DNA of 64,000 nucleotides from Halanaerobium hydrogeniformans (GCF_000166415.1 NC_014654.1:744001-808000); one strand, 5' to 3'. Positions 16,535 to 25,581 are shown, counted from the stretch's first letter. The notes: generated from the sequence alone by a model not told the origin. Made by a program: numbers and translations.

Positions 16535-17335
16535 GTGGACAATAAAGAATTAAGCCAATATCTAAAAGAAAAAAAAGCAGCAGATAAAGCAATTTTAGTA
16601 GCATATTTACCTGCACTTTATCCGGACTATGAAAGATCAAAAAGATGGATAAATTTACTTTTTGCAAATGGAGTAGATGCTGTAGAACTTGGTTATCCAG
16701 CCCGGGATTCCAGTATGGATGGCCAGATTATTACAGAAGCCAACCAAAAGCTCTATCAGGTAGGTTTTAATGCAGAAAAATATTTAAAATTGGCTGCAGA
16801 TATAAATAGCAAAACAGAGATCAATAGATTGATCTTGATGGGTTACTGGAAAGAGTTAAAAAAAGAATTTTTCAGTGAATATAAAAAGCAGTGTCTTGAA
16901 ACAGGTATTGAATCATTGATTTTACCTGACCTAAAGGATAATGAGGATAAAAAATATCTCCAGGCTGAGGGTTTTAAAATAATATCTTTTCTGGACAAAA
17001 AAGAAAAAATAAAAAGCTACCAGCCTGATGGAGAACCTTTTGTTTACTGTCCCAGTTATCTGGGGAAAACAGGTCAGAGCAGTGAATTTGATTATGAACA
17101 TTTAAAAAATTTAAAAAAAGCTCTTGCCAATTCAGCTTTTGCTTTAATGCCACAGTTGGTTGGTTTTGGCATCAGTTCTGCCGAAGATGCAGCTCAGGTC
17201 ATGGAATTAGGTTATGATGGGATAATAGTCGGCAGTGCTCTGCTGAATAAATTTGAAGAGAGCGAAGCCGAAGCTATCGAATTTTTAAGAGAACTTAAGA
17301 AGGGTCTTAATAAGGAGTGGTCATATGTCAGATGA
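16535..17335 (+). CDS. TrpA-like (beta/alpha)8-barrel protein in sugar operon
   Basis: Homologue of the tryptophan synthase alpha subunit, about 266 residues (TrpA is about 268). Counting from the alternative GTG at 16526, the TrpA catalytic Glu aligns with Glu54 in VELGYPAR. The catalytic Asp aligns with Asp61 in RDSSMDG, where TrpA has SDPLADG. Phosphate-binding segments QLVGFGISSAEDA and IIVGSAL are retained. There is no trpB or any other trp gene nearby; instead it sits between an ABC sugar permease and an FGGY kinase, overlapping the kinase by 11 bases. TrpA does a retro-aldol cleavage releasing glyceraldehyde 3-phosphate, so this may be a sugar-phosphate aldolase (inference). GTG 16535 is preferred because GGCAGGTG lies 6 bases upstream. 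Confidence 0.82.
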   Translation: MDNKELSQYLKEKKAADKAILVAYLPALYPDYERSKRWINLLFANGVDAVELGYPARDSSMDGQIITEANQKLYQVGFNAEKYLKLAADINSKTEINRLILMGYWKELKKEFFSEYKKQCLETGIESLILPDLKDNEDKKYLQAEGFKIISFLDKKEKIKSYQPDGEPFVYCPSYLGKTGQSSEFDYEHLKNLKKALANSAFALMPQLVGFGISSAEDAAQVMELGYDGIIVGSALLNKFEESEAEAIEFLRELKKGLNKEWSYVR

Positions 17336-18818
17336 AAAATATCTGTTGAGTTTTGATATCGGATCAACTGCAGTCAAATTGATCATATTTGATAAAAAGC
17401 TAAAAGTAGTTTATAAAGCTCAAAAGGCGGTTCCAGGCTACCAGGAAGATGGTTTTCAGTATCAGAAGGCTGAAGACTGGTGGGAAATCATCATAGAATT
17501 AAGCCACAAAATGCTGCAAGAAAGTTCAATTGATGCGGATGAGATTGCTGCAGTAAGTTCTACAGGCCAGATGGAAGACTGCCTACTTTTAGATCAAGCA
17601 GGTAAACCATTGACAGAAGTGCTGCTTTATTCTGATGGCAGGGCAAAAAAGCAGTATCAATTTTTAGTTGATAAATATTCACAAAAAACTTTAAATAAAA
17701 TGACAGCCAACCAGTTTGATGTTTTAATGTCAATTAATAAATATCTCTGGCTGAGAGAGAACAGAAAAGAAACATTTAAAAAACACCGTAATCTTATTCT
17801 AGGTGCAAAAGATTATTTAAACTTTAAATTAACAGGAAAAAATGTATCTGATTATACTAATGCATCTACAACAGGATTTTTAGCTATGGAGAAAATGGAA
17901 TATAATCAGAAATTGATTAAGGAGCTTAATTTTGAGCGGGAGTATTTACCAGAACTTAAGACAGCTGAGGAGATTATTGGCACTATTAATGCTGAAGCAG
18001 CAGCAGAACTTTGGCTGCAAGCAGGAACGAAGGTTATTAATGGTTCAGGTGATGTTGGAGCCTCAACCCTGGGAGCAGGAGCCCTAAAGGTAGGAGATAT
18101 TTACTGTTACTTGGGTACTACCGGTTGGTTAGCAATGCCCTCTGAAGATATTTCTGAAAATAAAAATTTATTTACTTTAAGTAATACAAGAGCAGAAAAT
18201 TATATTATTGCTGGAGCTGTTTTAAATGCAGGTCAGGCTTATGATTGGTTTTTGAGTAAGATAATGAACCATCAAGAAATAGATGAAGAGGTTTATAAAA
18301 ATGCAGAAAATAAATTATCCAACTTAGACAGCACAAAAAATCAATCGATATTTATTCCCTATATAAATGGAGAAAGAAGTCCGCTTAAAGTCAGCGAAAA
18401 AAGTGGTGTTTTTGCCAGGCTAGGTGCTAATTCAGATAGCTGGCAGCTTTTAGAAGCTGTACTGGAAGGTGTGAGCTTTTCTCTAAAACATAACTTGATT
18501 GAAATGACCGGCAGCTCCAGCTTATTTGATAAAAAGCTACAGCTTAACTTAATTGGTGGTGGCAGTAAATCTAAAATCTGGCCGCAGATGCTGGCAGATA
18601 TTTTAGAAAGCAGAGTTAATGTACTTGACTTAGAAGTTGGTGCACCATCTCTGGGAGCAGCGATGATAGCCCTTAAGGCTCTTGGTGAAATTGATGGCTA
18701 TGGAGAGCTGAGAGAGAACTTTAAAATAACTAAAAGCTTTGAACCACAGAGTAGATTGAAAGATCATTATCAGCAGAAATATGAAAATTATATTCAGTTG
18801 GTAAATAAGATTTTTTAG
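17325..18818 (+). CDS. FGGY-family carbohydrate kinase
   Basis: Cytoplasmic ATP-dependent sugar kinase, 497 residues, xylulokinase-like. The N-terminal phosphate loop LLSFDIGSTAVKLIIFD, SSTGQMEDCLLLD, and the second-domain signatures NGSGDVGASTLGAGAL, YINGERSPL and NLIGGGSKSKIWPQ are typical FGGY blocks. It is last of the SorC operon and ends at a terminator. It should phosphorylate the sugar brought in by the ABC transporter, giving the substrate for the TrpA-like protein. Which sugar is used cannot be read from the sequence. Confidence 0.9.
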   Translation: MSDEKYLLSFDIGSTAVKLIIFDKKLKVVYKAQKAVPGYQEDGFQYQKAEDWWEIIIELSHKMLQESSIDADEIAAVSSTGQMEDCLLLDQAGKPLTEVLLYSDGRAKKQYQFLVDKYSQKTLNKMTANQFDVLMSINKYLWLRENRKETFKKHRNLILGAKDYLNFKLTGKNVSDYTNASTTGFLAMEKMEYNQKLIKELNFEREYLPELKTAEEIIGTINAEAAAELWLQAGTKVINGSGDVGASTLGAGALKVGDIYCYLGTTGWLAMPSEDISENKNLFTLSNTRAENYIIAGAVLNAGQAYDWFLSKIMNHQEIDEEVYKNAENKLSNLDSTKNQSIFIPYINGERSPLKVSEKSGVFARLGANSDSWQLLEAVLEGVSFSLKHNLIEMTGSSSLFDKKLQLNLIGGGSKSKIWPQMLADILESRVNVLDLEVGAPSLGAAMIALKALGEIDGYGELRENFKITKSFEPQSRLKDHYQQKYENYIQLVNKIF

Positions 18819-18851
18819 TAATATCTACTGAAAAATTTTATATTCAACTAA

Positions 18852-18877
18852 AAAGCTCCTGCATATGCAGGAGCTTT
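18852..18877 (+). terminator. Terminator after SorC sugar operon
   Basis: Perfect hairpin AAGCTCCTGC, ATAT, GCAGGAGCTT, with only a short T tail. Confidence 0.75.
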
Positions 18878-19000
18878 ACTGATAATATTAAATAAATTCA
18901 ATTTGTAATTTGCTTTTTTAAGTCATATAATTAAGCTGAAAACAGGCTGAAATTTAAATTTTTTTAACTCAAATGATCTTTAAATAAGGAGCTGAAAAAA

Positions 19001-19765
19001 ATGGCAGGAAATAATATAGAAGAAAAACTTTATCAGAGTATTTTTAAGAGAAAATCGATTAGAAAGTACAGCCAGGAGCCTTTAGAAATGCATAAATTGA
19101 ATCAGATCAGAGATTTTTTAGCCAGCAGATCAGGACTCTATTCAAACATAGATGTAGAGAGCAAAATTGTTTCCGAAGATAAAATCAGCAGTCTGCTGCC
19201 GATCAAAGCTCCCCATTATCTTGTCTTTTTTTCTGAAGAAAAAGACGGGTATTTGCAAAATGCCGGTTTTATACTTCAGCATTTAGATCTTTATCTTTCT
19301 TTAATTGGTCTTGGTAGCTGCTGGTTTGGACTTGCTAAAGCAAAAAAAGAAATAGCTGAGCAGTCTCAGCTCAGCTATGTAATAACTCTAGCCTTTGGTG
19401 CGGCTGAAGAAAAGCTTTATAGAGAAAATAAAGCAGAATTCCAACGCAAAGAGCTTCAAGAGTTAAGAGATAAAGATATTCATGATGAGCTGATTGAAGC
19501 TGCCAGGCTTGCACCTTCAGCAACCAATAATCAGCCCTGGTATTTTAAAGTCTCTCAAAATAGGATAGATCTTTATTTAGAAAAGCCTAACCTTTTAAAA
19601 AAGATATTTTATCAAAAAATGAATCAAATTGATATAGGTATTGCAGCAGCTCACTTAAAGTTAGCTGCCACTCACTATAATAAAGATGATAAATTTTTAT
19701 TCAACTGTCCAAAAGCAGATCAATTAGTTGATTATCTTTATCAATTTTCTTTAAAAGTTAATTAA
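19001..19765 (+). CDS. Nitroreductase-family flavoprotein
   Basis: FMN-dependent oxidoreductase of the nitroreductase superfamily, 254 residues. It starts with the family motif KRKSIRKYS and resembles the TM1586-type subgroup, with an internal half that repeats the pattern (EAARLAPSATNNQPWYF, the classic second motif). LIGLGSCWFGLA is the conserved mid-domain helix. Physiological substrate is unknown. The preceding AAGGAG site is well placed. It ends in a 4-base convergent overlap with mgtE. Confidence 0.85.
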   Translation: MAGNNIEEKLYQSIFKRKSIRKYSQEPLEMHKLNQIRDFLASRSGLYSNIDVESKIVSEDKISSLLPIKAPHYLVFFSEEKDGYLQNAGFILQHLDLYLSLIGLGSCWFGLAKAKKEIAEQSQLSYVITLAFGAAEEKLYRENKAEFQRKELQELRDKDIHDELIEAARLAPSATNNQPWYFKVSQNRIDLYLEKPNLLKKIFYQKMNQIDIGIAAAHLKLAATHYNKDDKFLFNCPKADQLVDYLYQFSLKVN

Positions 19766-21126
19766 AGCAGATGGCCTAAAAATACATTTACCAAAAAGAA
19801 GTAAATAAATAGGCCGGTAATATCTTTAATGGTTGTGATAATCGGGTCAGAACCTGCTGCCTGATCAAAACCTAATTTAACCAGTAAATAGGGGATCATG
19901 AATCCGAGTGCAGTAGCAATAGTAATTGTAAAGGTTAAAGAAAGCCCTACAACAATACCAAGAGCAGGCATCTGCTGCCAGAGGGCTGCAATTATTCCTG
20001 CTGCTAGGCCCAGTAATGCGCCCATGCTTAAACCTACCTTTACCTCACGCCACCAGTGCTGAAAAAACCTGCGGACATTGATCTGGCCTAAAACTAAGGC
20101 TCTAGTAAAAATTGTTGATGACTGAGTACCAACATTACCACCCATATCCATGATAACAGGGATAAAAATTGCCAGGGCTGCAATTGCCTCTAAACTTGCT
20201 TCAAAACCTTCAATCACCAGGCCGGCCAGCATACCACCGATTAAGGTGATAATTAAAAACGGGAGCCGAACCTTCCAGACATCCATCATTGAACCTGAAA
20301 TCAATACTCTACTCCGGTCTGTTTCATCTTCACCAAAACTACCAAAACCAGCTTTATTTAAAATATCCTCTGTTGTTTCTTCTTCAAGTACATCCATAGC
20401 ATCATCAAAAGTAATAATTCCAACCAGCCTGTTTTCTCTATCTACTACAGGAACTGATAAAAGATCCTGGTGCTGGAGAAGTCGGGCAACCTCTTCCTGA
20501 TCAGTATAGGTATTTACAGAAACAGGATTATCATACATTATATTTTCGATTTTTTCTTCGGGATCTGCTATTACCAGAACTCTTAAAGAAAGAACACCTT
20601 CAAGCTTTCTCTTGCTGTCAAGGATATAGATCGAATATATAGTTTCTTGATCGATCCCCATTTTTCTGATTTGTTTTAAAGCATCTTCAGCTGTTATTCC
20701 TTTTTTAAAGGCAACATAATTGGGGTTCATTATCCGACCTGCTGTTTCTGGAGCATATCCTAAAAGTTCTGCTATTGTGTCTCTTTCTTTTTTGCTAAAA
20801 GAGTTCATGATCCTTTTGGCAACTTTCGCGGGTAGTTCATCTAATAGTCTGGCCCGGTCATCAAACTGCAAATCTTCCATTAGTGCAATAACTTCATCTT
20901 CAGCAAAATTATTAATTAAATCTTCCTGGAAATTAGGGTCTAATTTTTCAAATACCTCAATTGCAAAGTCTTTATTTAATAATCTAAACACAATGACCTG
21001 ATCATTTTTTTCTAATTCACGCATCAGTTCAACTATTTCTACTAAATTCAGCTGATTTATTCTTGCTTTCAGCTGTGTCATCTTCTTTTTATCAATGAGA
21101 TGAGTGATTTCTTCATAAAGTGACAT
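19762..21126 (-). CDS. mgtE: MgtE magnesium channel/transporter
   Basis: Homodimeric Mg2+ channel, 454 residues (usual length about 450). Order: N-terminal superhelical domain (FRLLNKDFAIEVFEKL, DELPAKVAKRIM), tandem CBS domains (about 135-260; SVPVVDRENRLVGIITFDDA) that sense Mg2+, a plug helix, and five C-terminal membrane helices. These include the pore region IPVIMDMGGNVGTQS. GAGGAGG precedes ATG 21126. It is alone in its transcript behind an M-box, so it is expressed when Mg2+ is low. Confidence 0.96.
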   Translation of the reverse strand: MSLYEEITHLIDKKKMTQLKARINQLNLVEIVELMRELEKNDQVIVFRLLNKDFAIEVFEKLDPNFQEDLINNFAEDEVIALMEDLQFDDRARLLDELPAKVAKRIMNSFSKKERDTIAELLGYAPETAGRIMNPNYVAFKKGITAEDALKQIRKMGIDQETIYSIYILDSKRKLEGVLSLRVLVIADPEEKIENIMYDNPVSVNTYTDQEEVARLLQHQDLLSVPVVDRENRLVGIITFDDAMDVLEEETTEDILNKAGFGSFGEDETDRSRVLISGSMMDVWKVRLPFLIITLIGGMLAGLVIEGFEASLEAIAALAIFIPVIMDMGGNVGTQSSTIFTRALVLGQINVRRFFQHWWREVKVGLSMGALLGLAAGIIAALWQQMPALGIVVGLSLTFTITIATALGFMIPYLLVKLGFDQAAGSDPIITTIKDITGLFIYFFLVNVFLGHLL

Positions 21127-21234
21127 TTTAATTCCTCCTCAATCTTTATTTTTTTAAATTTTATAAGTGTTTGATCATCATCATCAGCCACTTTTGTATC
21201 ACCCCCAATTAAAATTATTGCCAGGAAAAAGAAA

Positions 21235-21254
21235 AAGGCTCCCTAAGGAGCCTT
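21235..21254 (-). terminator. Terminator of M-box expression platform
   Basis: Minus strand AAGGCTCC, TTAG, GGAGCCTT followed by a T-rich run, between the aptamer and mgtE. Confidence 0.85.
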
Positions 21255-21287
21255 GAATAATCAAGATAATAATTTTTAGATTAATTT

Positions 21288-21444
21288 TACTCCTCATCCT
21301 GGCTTTAGCACTATATGACGTAGATTAAAAATCAATCAGCTGCATTGGGTAGGCCTTATTCCGACCGTACCTGTTATACCCATTGGCGTCTCTGGACGTT
21401 TTTGGGCAGCAGCCTATATTCATATAGGAGCCTCACCTAACAAG
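21288..21444 (-). promoter_or_regulatory. M-box (ykoK) magnesium riboswitch
   Basis: The minus strand carries the M-box signature blocks in order: GTTAGGTGAGGCTCCTATAT, AGGCTGCTGCC, AAACGTCCAGAGACGCCAAT, GGGTATAACAGGTA and a 3' AGCCAGGATGAGGAG. It lies between the promoter and terminator of mgtE, the standard target. The 457-bp gap 21127-21583 is fully explained by this leader and its promoter apart from about 80 AT-rich bases. Confidence 0.95.
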
Positions 21445-21462
21445 TAATATTTATTTTTTTTA

Positions 21463-21491
21463 ATATTAACACACAATTTTTTTGCTGTCAA
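21463..21491 (-). promoter_or_regulatory. mgtE promoter
   Basis: Minus strand TTGACA (21491-21486), 17-base spacer, TAATAT (21468-21463), just upstream of the M-box. Confidence 0.85.
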
Positions 21492-21583
21492 GAAAATATT
21501 AATTTTTATCTTCTCCAGGTAGATGATATAATGAAAAAAATGAATGAATATTTGTGTAAAACTTTTAAGGGGGCTAATAAATT

Positions 21584-21823
21584 ATGAGAAATGACTGCTG
21601 CTGGTGTGGAAAAGATACGACTGGTGGTCCTGTGTTTTCGCTGTCTGCTTCTTTTAATGAAAAGGGTCAAAGTCTGACTGAAGAAGAAGGTTATATTAAA
21701 GACTTAAAAACAAGTGATGGTAAAGAAGTCTGGACGATGATTACTGGTGAAAAATCACCTGCTAAAAAAATGGACAGGATATGCTCTTTATGTGCTGTTC
21801 GAATAAATGTGCTAGTGAGTTAA
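21584..21823 (+). CDS. 79-aa zinc-ribbon-like protein, unknown
   Basis: Small cytoplasmic protein with two CxxC pairs, Cys5-Cys8 in CCWCG and Cys67-Cys70 in CSLC, that would form one zinc ribbon around a central acidic segment. No family recognised. AAGGGGGCT precedes the ATG. It is flanked by the mgtE leader (divergent) and an aldo/keto reductase 108 bases downstream. A role cannot be inferred. Confidence 0.65.
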   Translation: MRNDCCWCGKDTTGGPVFSLSASFNEKGQSLTEEEGYIKDLKTSDGKEVWTMITGEKSPAKKMDRICSLCAVRINVLVS

Positions 21824-21931
21824 AAGAAACTCTTAAAGAAGAAAAATCATTTCTGGATTCCATTTCTTTTTTCTAAAAAACTAAAAATAGTTAATTATTT
21901 CTCTTAAAAAGATAAAAGGAGATGGTAGTTG

Positions 21932-22759
21932 ATGCTTAAAGAAAAAAAATTAATAACAGGTGATAAAATACCAGAGATAGGATTTGGAACCTGGGATATA
22001 GCAGAAGAAGATGTTGGTAGAGCAGTTGAGATGGCTCTTGAAGCTGGCTATAATCATATAGATACAGCTGAAGGCTATAAAAATGAGGAGGGAATTGGCA
22101 GAGCAATTAAAGATTATGATCGCGAAAAATTATATTTAACCTCAAAGGTTCTGCCTAAAAACCTCTATTATGATCAATTGCTTGAGGCTGCTGAAAGATC
22201 AATAAATAAATTAGGTGTTGATTATCTAGATCTCTATTTAATCCACTGGCCTAATCCGGCTGTTTCTTTAAGAGAAAGCCTGGCAGCTATGAATAAACTT
22301 TATCAAAAAGGGTTAGTAAAAAGCATTGGAGTCAGCAACTTTTCTATATACCAACTAATGTTTGCTTTAAAAATAACTGATGTTCCGATTGCTGTTAATC
22401 AGGTAGAATTCCACCCCTATTATTATCAAAAAGAATTACTGGAATTCTGCAAAAATAATGATATTGTTGTGACTGCTTCTGCACCTTTGGCCAGAACAAA
22501 GGTTTTAAAAGATGAGCTCATTAAAAGTCTGGCTCAAAAATATGATAAATCAGCTGCTCAGATAGTACTGAAATGGGAACTCGCTAAAGGAGTTGTTCCT
22601 TTACCTAAGTCTACTTCTGCAGAGCATATAAAAGCTAATCTTGAATTATATGGATGGGAGATTGAACAAGACGACCTTGAAAAAATTGATCAACTTGAAC
22701 AGCAGAAAAAAGTATATATGATCAGTTTAGATAGTGAAACCTATGGTATTAATGCTTAA
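21932..22759 (+). CDS. Aldo/keto reductase
   Basis: NADPH-dependent carbonyl reductase of the AKR superfamily, about 275 residues. GFGTWDI begins the barrel. The catalytic tetrad is visible as Asp in NHIDTAEGY, Tyr in the same motif, Lys in LYLTSKV and His in YLIHWP. SIGVSNFSIYQL and VPLPKSTS are cofactor-binding segments. ATG 21932 is chosen over TTG 21929 because AAGGAG is 10-11 bases upstream. Substrate unknown. Confidence 0.9.
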   Translation: MLKEKKLITGDKIPEIGFGTWDIAEEDVGRAVEMALEAGYNHIDTAEGYKNEEGIGRAIKDYDREKLYLTSKVLPKNLYYDQLLEAAERSINKLGVDYLDLYLIHWPNPAVSLRESLAAMNKLYQKGLVKSIGVSNFSIYQLMFALKITDVPIAVNQVEFHPYYYQKELLEFCKNNDIVVTASAPLARTKVLKDELIKSLAQKYDKSAAQIVLKWELAKGVVPLPKSTSAEHIKANLELYGWEIEQDDLEKIDQLEQQKKVYMISLDSETYGINA

Positions 22760-22789
22760 GTATAGATAAAAAATAGAAATGAGGTATTT

Positions 22790-23095
22790 ATGAGAAAAGA
22801 ATGTACTATAAAAGCACTAAATTATGATAAAGAAATCGAGGCAACTATTTTTGTCGAATTAAAAGGGGAATGTCTTTGCTGGCATGGTTATGGAACAAGT
22901 GAAGACAATTGGGAAGAGGAAGAAGTATTTGCTACAGATCATGGAAATCTTTCCCTAAAATCTGTTTCTGCAGCTAATTATAATTATGAAATCGAAGGAC
23001 TAGGAGAATTTAAGGTTGAGCTCAAGTGGTGTGATTCTTCCGAATCCGAAAAGGATATTGACTTATCATCAATGGGCCAACAGATAGATTTTTAA
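22790..23095 (+). CDS. Hypothetical 101-aa acidic protein
   Basis: Unrecognised. Begins MRKECTIKALNYDKEIEATI, has no signal peptide or membrane segment, is acidic and contains scattered aromatic residues and Cys (CLCWHGYG). The alternating hydrophobic pattern suggests a small beta-rich fold. It follows the aldo/keto reductase by 30 bases with a GAGG site and may share its transcript. Confidence 0.6.
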   Translation: MRKECTIKALNYDKEIEATIFVELKGECLCWHGYGTSEDNWEEEEVFATDHGNLSLKSVSAANYNYEIEGLGEFKVELKWCDSSESEKDIDLSSMGQQIDF

Positions 23096-23128
23096 AATTT
23101 AACAAAAAGTTAACAGAGAAGATATAGT

Positions 23129-23156
23129 TTGTTCAGCTCAATTATGTTAATATTAT
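23129..23156 (+). promoter_or_regulatory. Promoter candidate of flavoprotein gene
   Basis: TTGTTC, 16-base spacer, TATTAT, ending 17 bases before the coding start. Confidence 0.45.
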
Positions 23157-23173
23157 TTTAAGGAGCTGAGAAT

Positions 23174-24532
23174 ATGAAAAAAGAAGTTGTAATTGTTGGA
23201 GGAAGTGATGTAGGAATTAGTGCTGCTCTGCGGATCAGAGAGCTTGATCAGAGTCTTAGGCCTTTAATAATAGCTGATAATAAATTTCCTAATTTCAGTA
23301 TCTGTGGGATTCCCTTTTTCCTAGGGGGAGAAGTAGAAAAATGGCAGGATTTAGCCCATAGAAAAGAGAGTGACATTAAAGCGGCTGGAATAGATTTGCT
23401 TTTAGAAACAAGGGTAGAAAAAATTATACCTGAAGAAAATAAGCTGCTGGCAGTTAATGAAAATGGGACTCAGGAAATATTTTATGAGCAGCTTGTTCTG
23501 GGTACAGGTGGAATTAATATTGAACCCCCGATTAAAGGTCTAGAATTAGATGAGGTCTTTTTTATGCGCTGGATGGATGATGCGATTAGTTTTGATAATT
23601 TTACCAAAGCAGAAAAGCCCAAAAAAGCTGTTGTTGTTGGAGGCGGCTATGTTGGTCTTGAAATGGCAGAAGCTCTGATCAACAGAGGTTTAGAAGTTAC
23701 CCTGGTAGAATTTTTAGATAGTGTTTTGACAACAGTAAATGAAAATTTTAGAGAGAAAGTTAAAGCAAAACTTGAGGAAAAAGGTGTTAAAATAATAGTT
23801 AATACAGCTGTAGAAAAGATCGAAAAAACAGAATCAGGGTTAAAGGTTTTAGGTAGTGATGGCTTTAAAACAGAGGGAGATACAGTTGTTGTATCAGTTG
23901 GTACGAAGCCAAACACAAAATTAGCAGAAGGAACAGAGCTTAAAACTAATGATACTAATGGTGCTTTTAAAGTAAATAAAAAGCTGCAGACAAATATCGA
24001 AAATATCTATGCCGGTGGTGATTGTGCAGAAACTTTAAACACTATAACTCAAGAATATGCATATTATGCTTTAGGAACTGTAGCTCACAAGCACGGCAGA
24101 ATAATCGGTAGTAATATTTGCGGTAAAAAGGTAGAATTTGAAGGTGTAATTGGAACTCAGTCAATTAAATTGTTTGATCTGGTAGTTGCCAGAACCGGTT
24201 TAGATGAAAGAGAAGCCAAAAAGGCAGGTTTTGAAGTTCAAAGTACTCAAATAGAGGCCTGGGACCACAAAATATATTATCCACCAGCCTATAGAACTTA
24301 TCTTAAGGTTATCGCTGATGAAAAGACCCGCAAAATATTGGGAGCCCAGATTTTGGGAAATATCGAAGCTGAGATTTCCAAAAGAATAGATATCTTTGCA
24401 ACAGCTATCTATAATGAGATGACAATCGAAGAGTTTAGCCAGCTTGATTTAAGTTACACACCGCCTTTAAGCAGTCCCTGGGATCCGGTTCAGTCAGTAG
24501 TTCAAAAACTAGAATTGAAATTAGAAGAATAA
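23174..24532 (+). CDS. CoA-disulfide reductase/NADH oxidase-type flavoprotein
   Basis: FAD- and NAD(P)H-dependent single-Cys disulfide oxidoreductase, 452 residues. The N-terminal FAD motif is VGGSDVG. The redox-active Cys44 lies in FSICGIPFFLGG, the family's SxxCGxPyy motif. A second dinucleotide fold is VVVGGGYVGLE, and the FAD site IYAGGDCAE is present. Members act as NADH oxidase, NADH peroxidase, CoA-disulfide or polysulfide reductase. These cannot be separated by eye. In an anaerobe it probably detoxifies oxygen/peroxide or reduces sulfur species. Confidence 0.87.
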   Translation: MKKEVVIVGGSDVGISAALRIRELDQSLRPLIIADNKFPNFSICGIPFFLGGEVEKWQDLAHRKESDIKAAGIDLLLETRVEKIIPEENKLLAVNENGTQEIFYEQLVLGTGGINIEPPIKGLELDEVFFMRWMDDAISFDNFTKAEKPKKAVVVGGGYVGLEMAEALINRGLEVTLVEFLDSVLTTVNENFREKVKAKLEEKGVKIIVNTAVEKIEKTESGLKVLGSDGFKTEGDTVVVSVGTKPNTKLAEGTELKTNDTNGAFKVNKKLQTNIENIYAGGDCAETLNTITQEYAYYALGTVAHKHGRIIGSNICGKKVEFEGVIGTQSIKLFDLVVARTGLDEREAKKAGFEVQSTQIEAWDHKIYYPPAYRTYLKVIADEKTRKILGAQILGNIEAEISKRIDIFATAIYNEMTIEEFSQLDLSYTPPLSSPWDPVQSVVQKLELKLEE

Positions 24533-24542
24533 AAAGCTTAAA

Positions 24543-24576
24543 ACCTTAGACCAGTTTAAAAGCGGTCTAAGGTTTT
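24543..24576 (+). terminator. Terminator after flavoprotein gene
   Basis: AACCTTAGACC pairs with GGTCTAAGGTT and is followed by TTTT. Confidence 0.85.
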
Positions 24577-24593
24577 TTCTTTATATCTTATAT

Positions 24594-24668
24594 GTACCAG
24601 GTACAGACAACGAGATCATTGATATTGTGGGGAATTAATAACCTGATGAAAGATTTCGTACCAGGTAC
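24594..24668. repeat. Two direct GTACCAGGTAC copies bounding 75 bp
   Basis: The 11-mer GTACCAGGTAC occurs at 24594-24604 and 24658-24668. The same word makes up the long palindrome at 27897-27936, so this is probably an interspersed repeat family. Confidence 0.7.
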
Positions 24669-24674
24669 CTATTA

Positions 24675-25445
24675 TTATTCCTCCTTATTTTGAGTTTTTA
24701 TAATCTTTAAGTACTGACTATATTTATCAAATTTGTCTTCACTTAAATTTTGATCAGTAATAATAGCATCAATTTCATCAAAATCAGCAATTTTATAAAA
24801 AGAAGCTTTATCAAATTTTGGGCTTTCACTTAAAATAAAGCTTTGCTCACTGCAGTCGATCATTGCCTTTTTGCTAAGAGCTTCTATGGAGCTGGCAGTT
24901 GATAAACCAAGACTGCTGTCAATTCCATTAACACCTAAAAAAGCTTTATCAAAATGCATTGCTCTGATCTGTTTTTCGGTTATAGGACCTTCAATCGTCC
25001 TAGCAAGATGAACATAATCCCCTCCAAGGACTGAAATATCATATTTTTTGCTGCCGCTTAATTCATTAATCACATCAATAGAATTGCTAACGATTTTTAA
25101 ATTAGCAGCCTCAAGTTCTTTAGCCATGAGATAAGTTAATGTACTTGAGTTAATTGCAATAATTTCTCCATCTTCTATTAAAGAAGCTGCATATCTGGCA
25201 ATAGAGCTTTTTTCTGCCCTATTTTCAGTTGTTTTTTTAATAAAATTATATTCATCATCAAAATTCTCTTTTAAGATTGCTCCCCCGTGGGTTCTTTTAA
25301 CATAACCTTTTTCCTCTAAATCGTTTAAATCACGCCTGATTGTAGAATCTGAAACTCCAAAAGAATCAGCTAATTTTTTTATTGTGGTAGATTTGCTAAC
25401 ATTTAATTTATTAATAATTTTGAGCATACGTTGTTCTTTTAGCAT
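24675..25445 (-). CDS. DeoR-family transcriptional repressor
   Basis: N-terminal helix-turn-helix (KKLADSFGVSDSTIRRDLNDL, then EEKGYVKRTHGGAI) and C-terminal sugar-phosphate sensor domain with IARYAASLIEDGEIIAINSS and VLGGDYVHLARTIEGP. About 256 residues. ATG 25445 is chosen: AAGGAG abuts an earlier ATG at 25451, while 25445 has 6-base spacing. It is divergent from the iron alcohol dehydrogenase gene and its most likely target is that promoter, with a sugar phosphate as inducer. Confidence 0.9.
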   Translation of the reverse strand: MLKEQRMLKIINKLNVSKSTTIKKLADSFGVSDSTIRRDLNDLEEKGYVKRTHGGAILKENFDDEYNFIKKTTENRAEKSSIARYAASLIEDGEIIAINSSTLTYLMAKELEAANLKIVSNSIDVINELSGSKKYDISVLGGDYVHLARTIEGPITEKQIRAMHFDKAFLGVNGIDSSLGLSTASSIEALSKKAMIDCSEQSFILSESPKFDKASFYKIADFDEIDAIITDQNLSEDKFDKYSQYLKIIKTQNKEE

Positions 25446-25581
25446 TAGCATCTCCTTTCCAGCTTTATATTAATTTTATCAAGAAAGCCTGTTTTAATCA
25501 AGCTAACTGCATACTTTTGATAAATTTACACCTATTTTAATAAATAATTGGCATAAAAGTGAAAGAATTTGCTAATTATGC

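Noticed and set aside
16535-17335. Tryptophan synthase alpha chain for tryptophan synthesis
   Set aside because: No trpB or other trp gene is near; the gene lies inside a sugar transport and kinase operon and overlaps the kinase.
24675-25451. Start of the DeoR gene at 25451
   Set aside because: AAGGAG directly abuts that ATG; the next ATG at 25445 has normal spacing.
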